Positions 1 to 10,284 of a stretch of 64,000 nucleotides of DNA are shown piece by piece (the stretch's first letter is position 1; each line of letters starts with the position of its first letter). Origin of the DNA: Semisulcospira habei. Lineage: Eukaryota > Mollusca > Gastropoda > Semisulcospiridae. A model generated the notes under the pieces. It was not told the DNA's origin, did no database searches, and worked only from the letters and a program-made list of their open reading frames with translations. The stretch is from positions 215,263,722 to 215,327,721 of the forward strand of contig BTPG01000004.1 in the NCBI GenBank assembly GCA_036245525.1. Direction: 5' to 3'. A program made the position numbers and the translations under genes.

Positions 1-23
1 TTTCTTTCTCCGTTGGGTTTTTC
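1..23 (+). mobile_element. Right end of a foldback element (partial)
   Basis: The first bases match the right-arm terminus of the foldback element at 29665-29993 (the 'ttctccgttgggt' segment). The same terminus stands at the left edge of duplication copy B. Most of the element must lie upstream of the window. Confidence 0.55.
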
Positions 24-80
24 TGGACCGCTTGATGGCAACTGTGATCTGATTCGACCTAGCAGCAATAAAAGAGTGCA

Positions 81-134
81 GGTCTGTGATTTTGAACCTG
101 ACGGCTGTAGGTGTAAGGTTTAAAATCACAGACC
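81..134. repeat. Short hairpin (19-bp stem)
   Basis: The sequence starting 'ggtctgtgattttgaacct' pairs with its near-complement ending at 134, leaving a loop of about 16 bases. The same hairpin is at 53615-53668 in copy B. It is probably a small non-autonomous element or recombination relic. Positions 140-590 show nothing else recognisable. Confidence 0.6.
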
Positions 135-596
135 AGCCCACACATCTTTAGAACCGGCTTTTTTTTTCTATTGTGGAAAAAGGACTTCTGCATTTATTTC
201 TCTTTTCCACGGGATCCTAAACACAGTAAAAGCGTACACTTACCTTCAACACAAATAACACTGACCTGAAATAAGATCCTCACGACAAGATTGTCTTCCA
301 AATTCAAGTCGCAGGCGATACAACGATCAAAGAATTCTGAAAATTGCTGTTAAGACAATTGTGCCAAACTGCCAAAGGTCTGTTCATAACGACGTCAGAT
401 AATTCTGTTAACGTGAAAATAATCAAGCCGTTATAGATATGACGCGAAAGATATGACGAGACGAATACTGTGACGCGCAAGTTGTTGAACGAGTTCCATC
501 ATCTGCAACTGCAGGGGTTCATGAGAATCAATGCCCTCTTACTGTTAGCGATCAGTTTCATTACTCGTCTCTTTTCTCATATAGGTAAAGTAGTGA

Positions 597-598
<2 letters not shown>

Positions 599-685
<87 letters not shown>

Positions 686-694
686 TGCGTGCGC
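599..694 (+). repeat. (GT)n/(GTGC)n microsatellite
   Basis: A pure GT run to about 667 is followed by GTGC repeats. The reading frames across it are artefacts. The matching array in copy B (54155-54319) is longer. Confidence 0.98.
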
Positions 695-1075
695 GTCTCT
701 GTGTGTGTGCGGGCGGTGTGCAATTCCTTGTATGAGTGACTGATAGGTATGTATTTAGCTCTATTGTCATGTAGCTCTGTTACCATGGTTCAGTGCCTTC
801 AGTTTAGCCGCTGACTCATGAATAACAGGTCTCAGTCAACCAAGCATATCTCGTGGATTTTGTGGTGAACTCACTCACCAGAGGTTTCTTGCAAGTGAGC
901 ACTGCCAATAACTATTTTAGGGAAAAGCTTATGCTACTGCCGTGTGAAAGTAAACGACTTGCAAGTCAAGATTCAAGACACAGACTGTAATACATAAACT
1001 GTTAGTACTGCGATCAGTGACTTATATTGAGTGCTGATAATAAGCCTATTATCTCTGAAAAACTCTTCCTGTCCG

Positions 1076-1076
<1 letters not shown>

Positions 1077-1170
<94 letters not shown>
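1077..1170 (+). repeat. (CA)n microsatellite
   Basis: An uninterrupted CA run. The homologous array in copy B, 54676-54903, is more than twice as long and contains interrupting AAAC and GCAC variants. Confidence 0.98.
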
Positions 1171-1173
<3 letters not shown>

Positions 1174-1342
1174 TCACACACATACACACACGCACGCAAG
1201 CACGCACGAACGCAAGCACCCACTTAGTTTTGTGTATATTGTCTCGTAGTTTTGTATCAACGGCAGGTTTGAAAAATGGCTATGTCCGTGACGATGTCAA
1301 TGCTTCAATCGTTGATAAATATAGCTTCATTGAATCATTGAA

Positions 1343-1343
<1 letters not shown>

Positions 1344-1390
<47 letters not shown>
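1344..1390 (+). repeat. (CT)n microsatellite
   Basis: A CT run directly preceding the left arm of the inverted duplication. Copy B has only a few CT units at the matching place (about 55026-55037). Confidence 0.95.
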
Positions 1391-1393
<3 letters not shown>

Positions 1394-1871
1394 ACTAAGA
1401 TCATCATGGCTCAGCCGAAGTATTCAACGTCGCTGATCATAAGTGCTGATTAACCCGTGCAATGCCGAGAAATTGTGAACATCACCCACCTGCAAGAGAG
1501 AGAGATGATGATGAATCTTTATTTATTCAGGATAAAGCTATTAGGCAACTCAATGCCTGTCTTACAAGCTGTCCTGTAAACAAACAACATAACAGGAAAA
1601 TAAACAGAGCATGCAAATACTAACAATAATAATAATAAGAAGAAGAAGAAGAAGAAGAGGAAGAAAAACTACGGGAAAAAAACGCAATGGAGAATTTGTA
1701 ACTGCCTCCGATGCAAAAAGCAAGAGAACGAAACGCGTGCACAGCATTAATATTATACTCTTATATATATTGCAGGTGGGTGATGTTCACAATTTCTCGG
1801 CATTGCACGGGTTAATCAGCACTTATGATCAGCGACGTTGAATACTTCGGCTGAGCCATGATGATCTTAGT

Positions 1872-1875
<4 letters not shown>
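1391..1875. repeat. Inverted duplication with about 275 bp of extra DNA
   Basis: The segment 1391-1494 reappears as its reverse complement at 1771-1875. Copy B has the segment only once (about 55038-55140). Between the arms lies DNA absent from copy B, with a GAA-rich stretch around 1640-1665. The arms are bounded outside by a CT run (1344-1390) and its complement, a GA run (1873-1966), so the low-complexity tracts are plausible partners in the rearrangement (inference). Confidence 0.88.

Positions 1876-1966
<91 letters not shown>
1873..1966 (+). repeat. (GA)n microsatellite
   Basis: A pure GA run, homologous to 55138-55240 in copy B. Confidence 0.98.
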
Positions 1967-1970
<4 letters not shown>

Positions 1971-2050
1971 AGCGATGCGACCTCCACACAATGCATCCAC
2001 AAATGCACCAACACTGAAATAATGTATCCTCTACAAGGCATCAACACTTT

Positions 2051-2509
2051 TGAAAGGAAAACAGAAAAAAAGAGGTTGAAAACCCTTTAAATTAGATACA
2101 CGGAACACGATGTTTGGGATCAAAGATTCTTCTTCCGGGTGACATGGAAACAAACGTAGACCAGAAAAGAACACACAATAGAAAGAAAAAACGTCATCCT
2201 GATATAGAAAATTTAGAATGACCTTAAAAATAAAAAAAGAAGAAAACGGTAAAATGTAGGTGAAAGAAAACAGGACTCACGTAACAGGTTTTCTTTCACC
2301 TACGTTTTACCGTTTTCTTCATATTTTTTATTTTTTTTTACGTCATTCTAAATTTTCTCTGTATAGGATGACGTATTTTCTTTCTATCGTGTGTTCTTTT
2401 CTGTTTTACGTTTGTTTGTCACCCGGAAGAAGGATCTTTGATCCGAAACGTCGTGTTCCTTGTATCTAATTTAAAGTGTTTTGAACCTTTTTTTTCTGTT
2501 TTCCTTTCA
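2051..2509. mobile_element. Foldback element, arms of about 220 bp
   Basis: The left arm (2051 to about 2270) is nearly the exact reverse complement of the right arm (about 2288-2509), leaving a loop of only some 15-20 bases. The right arm contains the short self-complementary run 'ggatctttgatcc' followed by 'gaaacgtc' (2432-2452). This recalls the stem II plus GAAA part of hammerhead-type motifs in Penelope-like terminal repeats, but the CUGAnGA box is not intact. A second copy sits in duplication B at 55325-55796. No ORF spans it. Confidence 0.85.
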
Positions 2510-2895
2510 CATAAAACCCTAGCGGCAACAGTTTTACTACATCAACACTTTTGACACACTGCGTCTCTCATACAATGTACACGCATACTTCCTAACACGG
2601 TCTTTTAAACTATAGCAACCCTACTCGAACCTTCCAGTCTAATGTAGGTCCAACTTTACAGCATTGTAGCGAAACTAAGTGTCACAACAAAAATCGCTCG
2701 TAATTCTCCGTGCAAAAGAAAATGAACCCTACTAAAAAGGTACGTAATTCTTATCCAAAATGTCTCAAATGAATATCGGATCTTTCTTATGATTAACACA
2801 CACATGCTCTCACAAGAATAACACAACCACAAACCTAATAGATAGTATGTCATTTGTACGGCGCCTAGAGGTTTTGGCGCCTTAAAAATATACAT

Positions 2896-2979
2896 TATTA
2901 TTATTGTTATTATTATTATTATTATTATTAATTTATTTATTTATAAGAAAACTGAGGGATTCTTCTCTATGCCCTGCTC

Positions 2980-3013
<34 letters not shown>

Positions 3014-3045
3014 TGTGTGTGTGTGTGTGGCGGGGGGGGGGGGGG
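2896..3045 (+). repeat. ATT tract, (TG)n tract and G run
   Basis: An ATT-rich stretch (about 2896-2930), a TG array (2982-3028) and a G run (about 3030-3045) stand just before the LINE fragment. In copy B the ATT and TG arrays are longer and a TC array (56491-56535) lies between them, so this spot is highly length-variable. Confidence 0.92.
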
Positions 3046-3048
3046 TTA

Positions 3049-3560
3049 AATAACAATAGCATCACTCCCCTGCTCCAATTCCTTCACTGGCTCCCCATAT
3101 CCCAACGCATTCAATACAAGATTCTCTCTCTCTGCTACAAATCCCTCAACAACTACGCTCCCGCCTATCTCTCCAAATTACTTCACCCCTACACTCCTTC
3201 CCACTCTCTCCGCTCTGCCTCCGACCCTCTCCACCTCCCCCGCCCCAAACTCAGCACTTTCGGCCCCCGCTTCTTCGCTGTCTGCGGTCCATCCCCCTGG
3301 AACACTCTCCCACACTCTCTCCGTCAGAAGCCCTCTCCCTCCTCCTTCCAGTCCGCCCTCAAAACTCACCTCTTTCAACAGTTCTAGCACCCTAACGCCG
3401 CCACACACCCCACTCCCAGCTGACTGCCGTAATGTATTTGTGGTATGTGAGTCATTGTTAAAAGCGTGCGCATGCGTGCGTGAGTTGTGAGTGACCGCGC
3501 GCTTAGAGATATAATTATTATAAGAAAAGCGCATTATAAATACCGTAATTATTATTAATT
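3049..3560 (+). mobile_element. CR1/L2-like LINE, 3' end (copy A)
   Basis: The plus frame to 3387 encodes the C-terminal domain typical of CR1/L2-type ORF2 proteins. Visible blocks are ITPLLQFLHWLPISQRI, NYAPAYLSKLL, SHSLRSASDPLHLPRP, PWNTLPHSLRQ and LKTHLFQ. The 3' UTR ends 'gcattataaataccgtaatt' followed by an ATT-rich tail, as is common for this type of element. Endonuclease and reverse transcriptase are absent, so this is a strongly 5'-truncated, dead copy. The frame is open here, whereas the copy at 56619 has lost one C and is frameshifted. Confidence 0.85.
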
Positions 3561-3655
3561 ATTTTCTTTGTTAATGAACTCTTTATTTAATGAGTTTATC
3601 GTTTGCGCCAAGCAAAGCTCGTCCGCTCATATGAAAACAAAAGAGTTAACATTCT

Positions 3656-3869
3656 TTAACACATTGTGCCCCAGGACCGAAATCCGCCAATTTTGAAGTT
3701 GTCCTCTGAAGGACTGTATTACTAGTCTAGAGACAGATCGAGCATGATAGTTCAAAGTGGTGACAGAATAGCTTGGCGCCTACGGGCGACAAGCTATTCT
3801 GGCACCACCTTTGAACTATCATGCTCGATAACCGTCTTGCTGTGGTGCGTCGGGGGCTGAATTAGTTAA
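3656..3869. mobile_element. TTAA-flanked hairpin MITE
   Basis: The element is bounded by TTAA on both sides with imperfect terminal inverted repeats (ttaacacattgtgcccc against the complement of gggggctgaattagttaa). The interior is a long hairpin centred on 'ggcgcctacgggcgacaag'. TTAA target duplication suggests a piggyBac-type transposase source (family knowledge; no transposase is seen here). Confidence 0.8.
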
Positions 3870-4004
3870 CAAGAGGTTACTGCCCTTGTTTGATAACCAA
3901 ATTGCATTGTAAACTTCGTGTGACAAGAGTAGGCCTACATACAGTATTTTAAAAAATTCTGGTCGATATCTCCTTTCGTTTCTTTGGAATGTATATGTAC
4001 ATTT

Positions 4005-4022
4005 ATATATATATATATATAT
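4005..4022 (+). repeat. (TA)n tract
   Basis: A short TA run. The copy B counterpart near 57570 is shorter. Positions 4022-4500 are otherwise unrecognised duplicated DNA; copy B carries a 365-bp SINE-like insertion at the equivalent of position 4115. Confidence 0.85.
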
Positions 4023-4526
4023 GTCGCAGTTCTTTTGCTCGCGAGTACATTAAAGCGGTTCGTGCAGAGAACTCCATTCGGAGTACATCGACCTCATCAC
4101 TCTTGCTTCATCTCTCCCCTCTCCCCTCGTCTGAATTTCAGGCGAGGCTGACGTCGGCTTTAATACCTCATACAGTGCGCATGGCGAATTAGCCCTACGT
4201 GGGCCCAGGTATCTCCTGCTCACTAGGACCGTGGATGGATGTGGCTCACACGACCTCTGACAGATCACAATTGAAATCAGGGGTCCCTAATGGGAATCAC
4301 CAGAGATGACTCGATTCCGAATGAGAGCACGGTACGCATGTTTAGCTTCAGAACTCTTCTTTCTTTCAACGACCAAAAAACCACAACCGCCTGAGGAACG
4401 TGGATATAAATTGGTCTAGGCAAGAAGAATAGATCCTCATGAGCCCCCGCATTGGCGAGTTTGACACCAACCCTTGACCCAACCAGTGTGTGAAATAAAT
4501 TTGACTAAAATAGTTCAAGGCGTGAA

Positions 4527-4582
4527 GGGTAGTGCCAGAATAGCTTGGCGCCTCTAGGCGCCAAGCTATTCTGGCACTACCC
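4527..4582. mobile_element. Hairpin of the GGCGCC MITE family
   Basis: A perfect stem of about 26 bp closes on a tiny loop at the ggcgcc centre. The flanks (tagttcaag / cttgaacta) continue the symmetry. It is the same core as the TTAA elements but with different outer flanks, so it is a subfamily or a truncated copy. A half copy follows at about 4755-4800. Confidence 0.75.
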
Positions 4583-5025
4583 TTGAACTAATGCCATTGG
4601 TCTATATCCGTATCGGTAAGTACTATAATGCAGCTTGCATAATTATGGCAGTGTACAAATTTGAATCTTTTTGTTTCAGTATGATATAGGTTACAATGTA
4701 CTGGGTTGTTGATTATTTCACCCATTTAGCCCTGAGGCCCTACAGCAGGTGATGGATCGACCATGACAATTTAAGGGTAGTGCCAGATTAGCTTGGGCTG
4801 CAGGGGCTCATGAGGATCTATACCTCTTGCAGTTGGATGGTGTTCAAATTTTCTCATCACTGAACGGGTCACAACATACCGGTGACAGTCAACCAAACTC
4901 AGGAACAATATAGACTACAATCTTTTGCCACAGTCACACACACACTACGAGAGAATGGGTCAGCTAAAACTTCTGGAATTTGAGTTCCACTGGTTGTGTT
5001 TATTACAATTTTTGTGTAAATCGTG

Positions 5026-5100
5026 GAGAGGAGGGGGGGGGGTGGGGTGGGGGGGGGAGGGGGCGGGGGGGTGGTGCGGGGACGAGGGGGGGGGAGGAGC
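5026..5100 (+). repeat. G-rich tract
   Basis: A strongly G-rich stretch with many runs of four or more G, capable in principle of forming a G-quadruplex. Its copy B counterpart is at 59477-59532. Further G/C-run tracts are at 5655-5705, 6380-6460 and 6668-6716. Long reading frames through them are artefacts. Confidence 0.85.
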
Positions 5101-5806
5101 TTGGTGGTCTTTTGTCAAGGGGCCTGCATGCACCCTATTTTCATGTTCTGTTATTACAAACAGTGGGCCACAGATAAGTCGTGCCCCTTGTGATTGTTCT
5201 TTAGCTCTTGCACTGCCAGATTTATTTACAAAGAGCTGCTGACACAAGTGCCAGTGCCAAATTTGTTTCCAGCCATGAGAACAGCTGGAGAGTGGGTATC
5301 TTTAATTGATTGTATCCTATTCCAGATCGTTACTTCGAATATTGTGTGTATTGGGGGCAGATGTTACTTTTATGAAAAAAAATCACAATTATGATTGTAA
5401 CTTTGACTGACTGATTACAAAGACAACCTAACCTTTACAATACACGCGGAGCCTCGCACATGCCATGAACATGGTCGGTGAAAAAGCAAAACATTTTACT
5501 GAATCTGTTCGAGGACTCTGGTTGGAATTTTCTGGTAGTATAGACGATAGTGTAGCAGCAAGGAAAAGGTTGTACTCTAACAGACTGTAGAAATGTTGAC
5601 GGGGCGGATGTGGCCTGGCTTTAACCGAACATGAGGGGAAGCGCTGATTTCTGGGGCGTTCTTCCCCCCCCCCTCCACCCCCTCCCCCCCGCGGTCCCCC
5701 CTCCGCCCCCGTTAATTTCGAACCCTGCTGATGTCAGTCAGTCTAGTAGAAACACTGTACTGCGGGAAATATGGTCCCTTTGACTGACCCTACCGTGTCG
5801 ACCGTA

Positions 5807-6086
5807 GTCGGCCATGGCAGCCTATGGGTAAGTCAACTAAAGTCGGCCATGGCAGCCTATGGGTAAGTCAACTAAAGTCGGCCATGGCAGCCTATGGGTA
5901 AGTCAACTAAAGTCGGCCATGGCAGCCTATGGGTAAGTCAACTAAAGTCGGCCATGGCAGCCTATGGGTAAGTCAACTAAAGTCGGCCATGGCAGCCTAT
6001 GGGTAAGTCAACTAAAGTCGGCCATGGCAGCCTATGGGTAAGTCAACTAAAGTCGGCCATGGCAGCCTATGGGTAAGTCAACTAAA
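5807..6086 (+). repeat. 35-bp minisatellite, 8 perfect units
   Basis: Eight tandem units of 35 bp start at 5807, 5842, 5877, 5912, 5947, 5982, 6017 and 6052, with no visible differences; a diverged ninth follows at 6087. Each unit carries CCATGG and a GGGTAAGT run that resembles a splice donor. Copy B has a single unit at the same place (about 60249). The array therefore expanded after the duplication, or collapsed in copy B. Confidence 0.97.
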
Positions 6087-6122
6087 GTCGACCATGGCCA
6101 TGAATGAGTAAAGTAATTAAAA

Positions 6123-6667
6123 GTGATGGTGACAAAAAAAAAAATTCTGGTCTTCTTAAACAAGAGTTTTGTAATTTCCACCTTCGTCATCACACATTTT
6201 AAAAAAATATGGCATATGCATTCTTGCCCATCCTGTACATACACCAGTGCAACCCCTGTAATCCCATCCCATGCCATGCAGTCTGACAGCTGTTTTGTAT
6301 GTGTCACACAGGTCAGTAAAATAAAATGTGTATGACATGAAAAAATGCACGACACTTCCCTCAAAAACAAAAACAAAAAAAGGGTGGGTGGGGGTGGGGG
6401 TTGGGTGGGGGTGGTGGGGGTTGGTGGGAGTGGGGTGCTAGGGGGTGGGGGGTGGAGGGCATGTGTGAGCCTTTCCGACCTTTCGAAAAGGATGGAAGCA
6501 ACATGGATGTGTGTGCCTATCAAACCTGTCTACCATTGGTGTATCCAGGCACATCCCAAAAAATGCTTATAGCTTCCTCAAAGTGCAGGATTTCAAAACA
6601 ACAAAAAAAATGAGACAAGCACAAGTCCCCCAGCCCTCTGCCCCACCCCAACACATGCACATACAAG
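6123..6667 (+). other. Right part of duplication A, no gene seen
   Basis: This stretch matches copy B up to about 6660 and contains a GGGT-rich tract. No coding exon is supported. The match ends at 'acacatgcaca'; copy A continues into a G run (6668-6716), while copy B continues into a Penelope-like fragment. Confidence 0.6.
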
Positions 6668-7106
6668 AGGGGGGGGGGGGGGGGAGGGGGGGGGAGGGGG
6701 GAGGGGGGGGGGGGAGAGACGTTTTGTGTCAACCACTTGAGACGCTACATGATGAAGTACTTTATAACGCTCTTAGGCCTACAATACTTGTCAGACAGGC
6801 CTCTAAGCCCATTCACCATCGTCATGAATGAAAGTTGAACCTAACGCGTTCAGCTACAGGTGGCGACAGACATATGGGATTCTATGACCGTCCATTTTTT
6901 CGCACTGATTTGAACATAACTAAGCTAATCGTTTGAACGTTGTTAGAACACTATCTATTGGCAAAACAAAACACGAAAATGCACTAAGTGTCTGTAATCT
7001 CGGCAAGCGACACGCCGGACTCTCCCTCTCTTTCTCAATCTCCAAAGCTCAGAACAAATGTTAACAGAACAAAAGCCAATTCTCTGACCAAATTCTAGTT
7101 TCTCAC

Positions 7107-7182
7107 CTTGAATTTCGTCATCTCCTGTTTCTTTAATCGGCTGCACGAAGTCGGCATTTTTCAACGCTGGAAACTTTCTCAT
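7107..7182 (-). CDS. Candidate first coding exon, unrecognised
   Basis: Reading minus from the ATG at 7182, 25 codons (MRKFPALKNADFVQPIKETG...) lead to CAAG followed by the strong donor gtgaga at 7106. A second ATG eleven bases upstream opens a different frame (MADNEKVSSVEK...) that stops after 19 codons. Which frame, if any, is used cannot be decided from sequence. No domain is recognised and no partner exon was found downstream. A composite of the two frames would require a one-base error in the A run. Confidence 0.25.
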
Positions 7183-7254
7183 TGTCTGCCATGTTTTTCA
7201 ACGGTAGAGTAAGAGCGTTGTAAGTGAAAACTGATTCGGTGGAACTCATTCATT

Positions 7255-7915
7255 AATTTTTTTTTTTATATATATACGAGTTTGCGCTGGATTTTCTCAA
7301 ATTATCAAAATAACCGATTTATAATTCTAATTTATAGTCTATAAATGTGCTATTTATGTTTGTCTGTACATGGTGATCAATAAAGCATTTGTTAAGCAAG
7401 ATCTCTCTCTCTTGCCGGGGAGCACGGTTAGTTCCCTTAGACCGTTCTGTCGACTGCTGACGACGCGGATGATGAATTGAGATTGTCATACAGAGATGAC
7501 AATTATTTCAGGCGTTGCAGGGGACTAGCTGGCACAGCACTATTAATAATATTATCATTATTATCATCTTTAGAAGTATTGTTCTTGCTGTTCTGGCAAT
7601 ATTGCTGTGCCGTGGCTGTTGTTATTACTATGATATCATGTTATTGTTATGATGATGATGGTGATTTGATGATTATTATTATTTGCCAGTGAAAGAGAAA
7701 TCTTCCTTGTGGTCCGAAATGCATTGACTGATATTAGGTTGGGTGTCACAGTACTGCCGAATAGATATTTTGATTTGTCATTGTGTAGCCAGGTCCGTCC
7801 CTATTCAAACAGTGGGTAACATTAGTGCCGGAGAGCGATATTTTGCAACAAGAGCTGCTCTTAACATGTAGCACACATAACAAAAATAAAAACATGGGCA
7901 AATAAATCATCATCC
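7255..7915 (+). repeat. Dispersed repeat block R1 (copy 1)
   Basis: The block matches 15820-16510 with small indels, including the phrases 'agcacggttagttcccttag' and 'ggcgttgcaggggactagct'. Both copies end in ATT/ATG-rich low-complexity DNA, which is much expanded in the second copy. No ORF is shared. It is probably part of an unidentified non-autonomous element. Confidence 0.8.
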
Positions 7916-7949
7916 GAACTACATTTTTGTGGTGTTTGTTCTGTTCTGG

Positions 7950-8800
7950 AAAGAAGGCGGGTGGGGCTCATTTCTGGCAAAGAAGTAACAAGACAAAAAT
8001 GACGTCACGTCTAGCCACGCTAACCTTGCTGTTGAACGTCGCTTTGGCGCGAAGAGCCGTATGTGCGTATGTATGTATGCATTTATGTATGTGTGTGTGT
8101 GTGCGTATGTATGTAAACACGAGAATCGCCGATATTATTGTTCGCACAAACTTGGCAAAATACTTTATTAAGTGGGTGGCTAAGAGAGCGTCCGAGCATA
8201 TTGTAATTGGATGTCTCATTGAAGACATAAAAGACCGTTTATAGTAAGTCGGTTGACCAAGAGTAGAGTCCGGAATTAGTTTGATTATATGCACTTGAAA
8301 TTTTGGATATGGCTAGTTTGTTGAAAGACATTGAATGAGTTCGTTAGCCAGCTTTGTACCTCTTCACCCTTTTCAAAAATAAAAGTCTAATGCGGAAAAT
8401 AATTCAGAAGTAAGACTCCGTGATTTGATCATAAAAATACAGTGACGGTGACGTAAAAGCACCAAACGCGTCAGTGTTGTAAACAATGTTCCTAATTGAC
8501 GCAAATCACCAGCACGTCAGTGTTTTACATGTATGAGCTGGCGCGATGTTCTTCTTCATTTATTTTTGTATAATATTTTTGCGAACGTAGTGTGGAAAAG
8601 GTGGAATATGCATGCAAGCTCATACAGAAGAGGCTTGGTGGGCATGGGCCATTCCACCTTATTCTTCAAAATGGCTCTGGCTACGCCAGCCCACAGAACG
8701 TATAACCGGTAGGAAGCGCCGTGTGTCTGCCGTGTGTGTTGCCGTGTGGATCAGGCGGAAGGGGGAGGGGGGGGGATTAAAGGGAGATACTGAATGAATT
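7950..8800 (+). repeat. Dispersed repeat block R2 (copy 1)
   Basis: The block is similar to 50560-51440, and its first few dozen bases also occur at about 16530-16600. Shared landmarks are 'acaagacaaaaatgacgtca', a GTAT/GTGT-rich stretch, 'catattgtaattg' and 'gacggtgacgtaaaagcacc'. It contains the palindromic CRE-like motif TGACGTCA in both long copies. No conserved reading frame is evident. Confidence 0.75.
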
Positions 8801-9319
8801 AATGAAGATTTTCGAAAGACAGTCTGCGTCCGCTTACAGTGATCAACTCCTTTCCTGATGTCCCTGAAAACATCGTTGCGGAAACCCTCTCAGCCTGAGG
8901 CACACGGATATACATGATGTCAACAAGAGGCACAGATCCTCAAGCCAATCAAAACGATGGGCTTATTCAGATACTGGGGCCGTGGGCGTTAAACCCCAAA
9001 CTAACAAGTTCTCATACGCCCCGCATCACTTGTATTTGAGTGTTGTTCGCTGTGCTCCGAAGGGGTTAATGTTTACGATGTCGTTTTGATAGGCCTAGAT
9101 AGCTGCGTGCGTGCCTACCAGACATGCTATTCTTTCTGTTGTGTAAATAGGAATTTTCATGAACCATGGCTTTAACCCCTTGACACCCGAGAAAAAAATA
9201 AACACCACGCAACAGCAAGAGGCATAGATCATTTGCGAGTGCTCATGAGGATCTATGCCGCTTGCTGACACCACTTTGAATCTACGTACCTAAGGCGGCT
9301 GGGGCTGGTTGGAGTGGGA
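8801..9319 (+). other. Unassigned stretch with one small hairpin
   Basis: I see no exon. A short imperfect hairpin at about 9216-9273 (gcaagaggcatagatc ... gatctatgccgcttgc) belongs to a small family also seen at 40628-40695 and 58343-58408. Confidence 0.5.
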
Positions 9320-9538
9320 TTAACTCATTCAGCCCGGCGCACGTATTTCCCAAATTTTGGAGGCGTCATTTAACGCATATCCACTTGTTACCGGAGATGG
9401 ATCGACCATGGTAATTCAAGGGCAGTGACATAAATTATTAGCTTGGCGCCCACAGGCGCCAAGCTAATCTAGCACTACCTTTGAATTATCATGGTCGACC
9501 CATCTCCTGCTGTAGAGCGTCATGGCTGAATGGGTTAT
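9320..9538. mobile_element. TTAA-type hairpin MITE
   Basis: It begins ttaactcattcagcc and ends ggctgaatgggtta. The inner hairpin is centred on ggcgcccacaggcgcc. The right TTAA is mutated to TTAT. Confidence 0.78.
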
Positions 9539-10111
9539 GGAGGTAGTACTTCTAGCGAAAACTCCGGAGAACCTCCCGAACAGTCGCATCCCTGCCCTCT
9601 TCACGTGCTTTCTTTTACAACCAGAAACCATCAGTTCAACCGAAAATGTCAAGACAGAAAACTGTTCAAACACAAATACAATCTGTATACAAGTGTTCTG
9701 TCGTTTTATTTTGCATCGTCTGAACAAATTCAACTGGGACGAGGGCATCAATCAACAACTCAATCAACAACAAAAGAAAATAACAGAAACCAGCCCTAGG
9801 AAGGTAAAAGAGAGTCTACTTTGTAAAAAAGCGAGATTTTCTTTGTTTCACAATAAAAACCTCGCTTTTCGCAAAGAAAATCTACTTAGTGTATTTTGCT
9901 TTCTCTGGGCAGAAACGATCTGTACAACACAATAATAACCGCGTCGAGTCACAGAAATTTATAAAAGTTGGCAATGGTTGTAAAGATTCGAAGAACTTGA
10001 TTTAACCCAATGTGCCTGATGGCACCAGAACTACATTCATTTTTCGGTTCCGGAGCCTGCATGCCGCTAATGTGTTTTCTTCAAACTTTTCAGATCACAC
10101 GTGATGAGTAC
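9539..10111 (+). other. Unassigned stretch
   Basis: An open frame overlaps part of it but starts inside the MITE and has no recognisable domain. A weak hairpin (gcgagattttctttg ... aaagaaaatct) lies at about 9830-9892. No exon is supported. Confidence 0.4.
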
Positions 10112-10151
10112 CTCTTGCTGCGTACGCCTGAGCCTTAACGCGTCGGTCCTC
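10112..10151 (-). other. Candidate small exon, strand ambiguous
   Basis: On the minus strand a good acceptor (tttattttcag) precedes 40 bases ending at a gt donor. Read in phase 0 they give EDRRVKAQAYAAR, which would fit after the phase-0 donor of the EF-hand exon at 19523. On the plus strand a second good acceptor (cttcaaacttttcag at 10092) opens ITRDEYLLLRTPEP and a stop, which resembles the second half of an EF-hand loop. Only one can be right, and possibly neither is. Confidence 0.22.
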
Positions 10152-10204
10152 CTGAAAATAAATCGAAATTTACGCACATAACAGCCCATAACACGTTTCT
10201 ATAT

Positions 10205-10284
10205 TTAACTCATTCGGGGCCAGCCGCATCCGGATGCGCGGCATAAACCGCGCATCCGGATGCGGCTGTCCGCGATTGAGTTAA
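10205..10284. mobile_element. 80-bp TTAA hairpin mini-element
   Basis: TTAA stands at each end, with termini ttaactcattcg / cgattgagttaa. The interior is a perfect GC-rich stem (gccgcatccggatgcgcgg) with a 6-base loop. It is the smallest member of the TTAA family in this window. Confidence 0.82.

Larger units (their letters stand above)
1..6657 (+). repeat. Segmental duplication, copy A (left)
   Basis: This whole block recurs in the same orientation at 53531-60847. By eye the match is close to continuous from the first bases to the phrase ending 'acacatgcaca' at about 6660. Order is conserved: hairpin, GT array, CA array, GA array, foldback, LINE 3' end, TTAA MITE, G-rich tract, unique spacer. 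Copy A differs by an inverted duplication at 1391-1875, an expanded minisatellite at 5807-6086, and two losses relative to copy B (about 205 bp near 2615 and about 560 bp near 4455). Its true left end lies outside the window. I see no host coding exon in it. Confidence 0.93.

Noticed and set aside
4980..5242. Gly/Trp-rich ORFs on the plus strand and Pro-rich ORFs on the minus strand
   Set aside because: They come from the G-rich tract and differ in frame between the two duplication copies.
5807..6086. CRISPR array
   Set aside because: The units are directly adjacent with no unique spacers, and the context is eukaryotic.
9522..9935. 137-codon plus-strand ORF
   Set aside because: It starts inside the TTAA MITE at 9320-9538, has no domain and lies in AT-biased DNA.
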